64,000 nucleotides of DNA from Sindora glabra (Eukaryota; Streptophyta; Magnoliopsida; Fabales; Fabaceae), in contig CM035233.1 in the NCBI GenBank assembly GCA_020226215.1, positions 35,238,027 to 35,302,026 of the forward strand, written 5' to 3'. Position 1 is the first letter of the stretch, and the number at the start of each line of letters is the position of its first letter. The notes beneath the pieces are model-generated. The model saw nothing but the letters and a program-made list of their open reading frames with translations. It ran no database searches and was not told the DNA's origin. Shown in pieces: positions 62,191-64,000 of this stretch. The translations under genes and the position numbers were made by a program.

Positions 62191-64000
62191 TTTATATTTT
62201 AGTATTTTAGTGTATGATGTGTGATTTATAATTGATGAACTGTTATTTGCAGTTGTTTTAATACAATATGTATTTGGTAATATGGCATGGATTTAGCAAA
62301 AAAAAAAAATATTAATTTGAACATACTTGACTCGTCAATAAATAGACTTTTTTTAGTGACTCATATTAAAAGAAGAAAAATATGTTAATACTTTAATTCT
62401 TGAATTATTAAAATATATTCATTACGATAAAAATACTTACTCAATCATTGACACTGTTTCAAAAAAAAATCTATCAGTTTAAAGAATTAAAAAATAAATT
62501 CATTTGTATAAAAATTTATGCTTTCTTTTCTAAGAATAAGAGAATAGAAATCACCTATTTTTAGTTACGATTGTTATCTAACAGATGAGTACTGTAACTT
62601 GAATATAGTTTATTTATTTATGTTAATAATAAAAATAATTAAATCATTAAATATATATATCAAAAGAATCGAAAGAATCCATTTTTATTTAACTGTTATT
62701 ATTTATATTGCCTTATGCTTACTCAAGGATTTCTATTATGAGTTTTACTTCCCCACTTTCTTCATAAACTGTCGAATAGATTAATTAGTGTAAATATAAA
62801 TCGACTTGTGATGGATCAAGTTCATCGTAGACTAATATTATTTATATTTAAAATGAATCTAATTTTAAAAAATTAAATTCATCAAGATCCGCAATAAACT
62901 AGATTGGTTGGATTGGCAAATTATGATTATGAGTTCGTAAACTTTATGAATATAAGTTGATCTTTAAAGATTAACCTATATTATTTATATTAAAAAATAA
63001 ATTTAATTTTAAAAGTTTAAATTTATCAAAACTTATAATAAATATAGCCTAATTCGTGAGTCATGATTCGTTTAATACTCCTATTTTTTCGTAAGCATTT
63101 ATACGCTTCTATAAAGAAGTTATATCTCATCTTATGAATAAAATATACTATTTTTTATATAAAAATTATAAATTTATTATAAAATTTATAAATATTTGGG
63201 GTATGAAATTCTAAATTTTCATAAAATAGTAATTTTCATAAAATTTATGTATAAATCATACTTATAACATAAAAATTTTTGCAGCTTTATTAAATATTAT
63301 AAAATTATGCAAAAATTATATTAGTGTTAAAGCAAATCTTTTCTAAAAATTTATAATAATCCAAATATTTATGAATATATTTTTATACAATAATATTATT
63401 TACACTTTTTTGAATTAAGAAAGGAAGGCTTTCTTAATTTGTAAAAAAAATTAAATCAACAAATTTTTAATGATTCAAAAAAAAAAATGAGAAAAATCAA
63501 TATAACGAGGGTAGAAGTAGCATTACATTTTATTTCTTTTTATCTATTCAGTTTAGTTTAAAAATAGGAGAATATCAGTTTGTTCAATCATTGTTTTGGG
63601 AAGAGAGATTATTATAACGGAGAAAAATAGAGAGGAATGTCTCCCCGCTTGCCTGCTCGATCCATTCTCATTTTTTAATATTTATATTATATTATATTAT
63701 ATTTTTATATATTAATTAAAATAAAGTTCGTGATGTGCCTTGCGACTTACGTCCAGGTTGCACGAGGGCCTTCATTTTTGTTCTCTTGTGCCTTTTCTCT
63801 TCCAGAAAATGAGCACCTCCCTTTACTTTCTTTTCTCCCCTACTTTTATTAACTTTATTTATTTTTTAATAAAAATTTAAAATTAAGATAAAATATTTCA
63901 TAATATATCACCGCTTATTTTAGAAAATATATTTAATTTATAAATTATTTAATCTTTTAAAATTCTTAAGCAATAAAATTTAAATTTAAAATGTAAGTGA
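62191..64000. other. AT-rich intergenic sequence to the window edge
   Basis: No gene recognised. A more complex stretch at about 63600-63840 (GTCTCCCCGCTTGCCTGCTC; GCACGAGGGCCTTC) could be part of an element or of a gene beyond the edge, but no reading frame or motif supports either. Confidence 0.35.

Noticed and set aside
63600..63840. GC-richer stretch as first exon of a gene past the window edge
   Set aside because: No open frame, splice site or motif supports it.
1..64000. tRNA, rRNA, organelle insertion or viral insertion
   Set aside because: No cloverleaf, rRNA core or plastid or mitochondrial gene sequence was recognised by reading; a profile search would be needed to exclude short or diverged cases.

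Overview
The window looks like nuclear DNA from a dicot plant. It is very AT-rich, its one clear gene is split by eight GT-AG introns, and most of the rest is decayed plant transposable elements (Ty1/copia and Ty3/gypsy-like LTRs, CACTA, hAT-like and Tourist-like MITEs). I see no rRNA, tRNA or CRISPR array and no bacterial-type gene layout. The species cannot be named from this sequence. Layout: positions 679-4560 (minus strand) hold one complete nine-exon cytochrome P450 gene of the CYP85A family (brassinosteroid C-6 oxidase), reconstructed exon by exon to a 463-residue protein; its promoter side lies to the right (about 4561-5100). I find no second intact protein-coding gene. From about 5.1 kb to 23.6 kb there are AT-rich spacers holding a MITE (5135-5785), two non-autonomous CACTA-like elements (7688-9523 and about 20183-21850), two copies of a 300-bp TA-flanked MITE (13337-13637, 14285-14582) and a recent 484-bp tandem duplication (16851-17822). 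From 23.6 to 29.4 kb lies a degenerate Ty1/copia retrotransposon on the minus strand, with both LTRs still recognisable and a foreign 1660-bp solo LTR inside it (26925-28584, perfect 5-bp target duplication). From 30.2 to 40.4 kb lies a large degenerate CACTA transposon on the plus strand. Its transposase pseudogene (TNP2, DUF4218 and DUF4216-like blocks) is broken by three nested insertions: a probable 2.8-kb gypsy-type solo LTR, a GC-richer hAT-like MITE and a Tourist-like MITE that carries an (AT)n microsatellite. From 40.9 to 64 kb there are further MITE families, decayed gypsy-LTR-like sequence (about 43.0-46.3 and 52.0-56.0 kb), a second solo LTR with a perfect 5-bp target duplication (52872-54316), a 150-bp foldback MITE (61136-61285) and an 823-bp hAT-like element (61368-62190). 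The genes do not form a cluster or pathway: one conserved hormone-biosynthesis gene sits at the edge of a repeat-rich, gene-poor block. The most informative signals are the layered insertions, which give a relative order of events, and two diverged solo LTRs about 25 kb apart that keep the same ordered series of short conserved blocks. I found no convincing new biological system. The nearest candidates are those conserved LTR blocks and a few unexplained islands of more complex sequence (about 10.66-10.9, 22.2-22.55, 47.93-48.15 and 59.83-60.09 kb).
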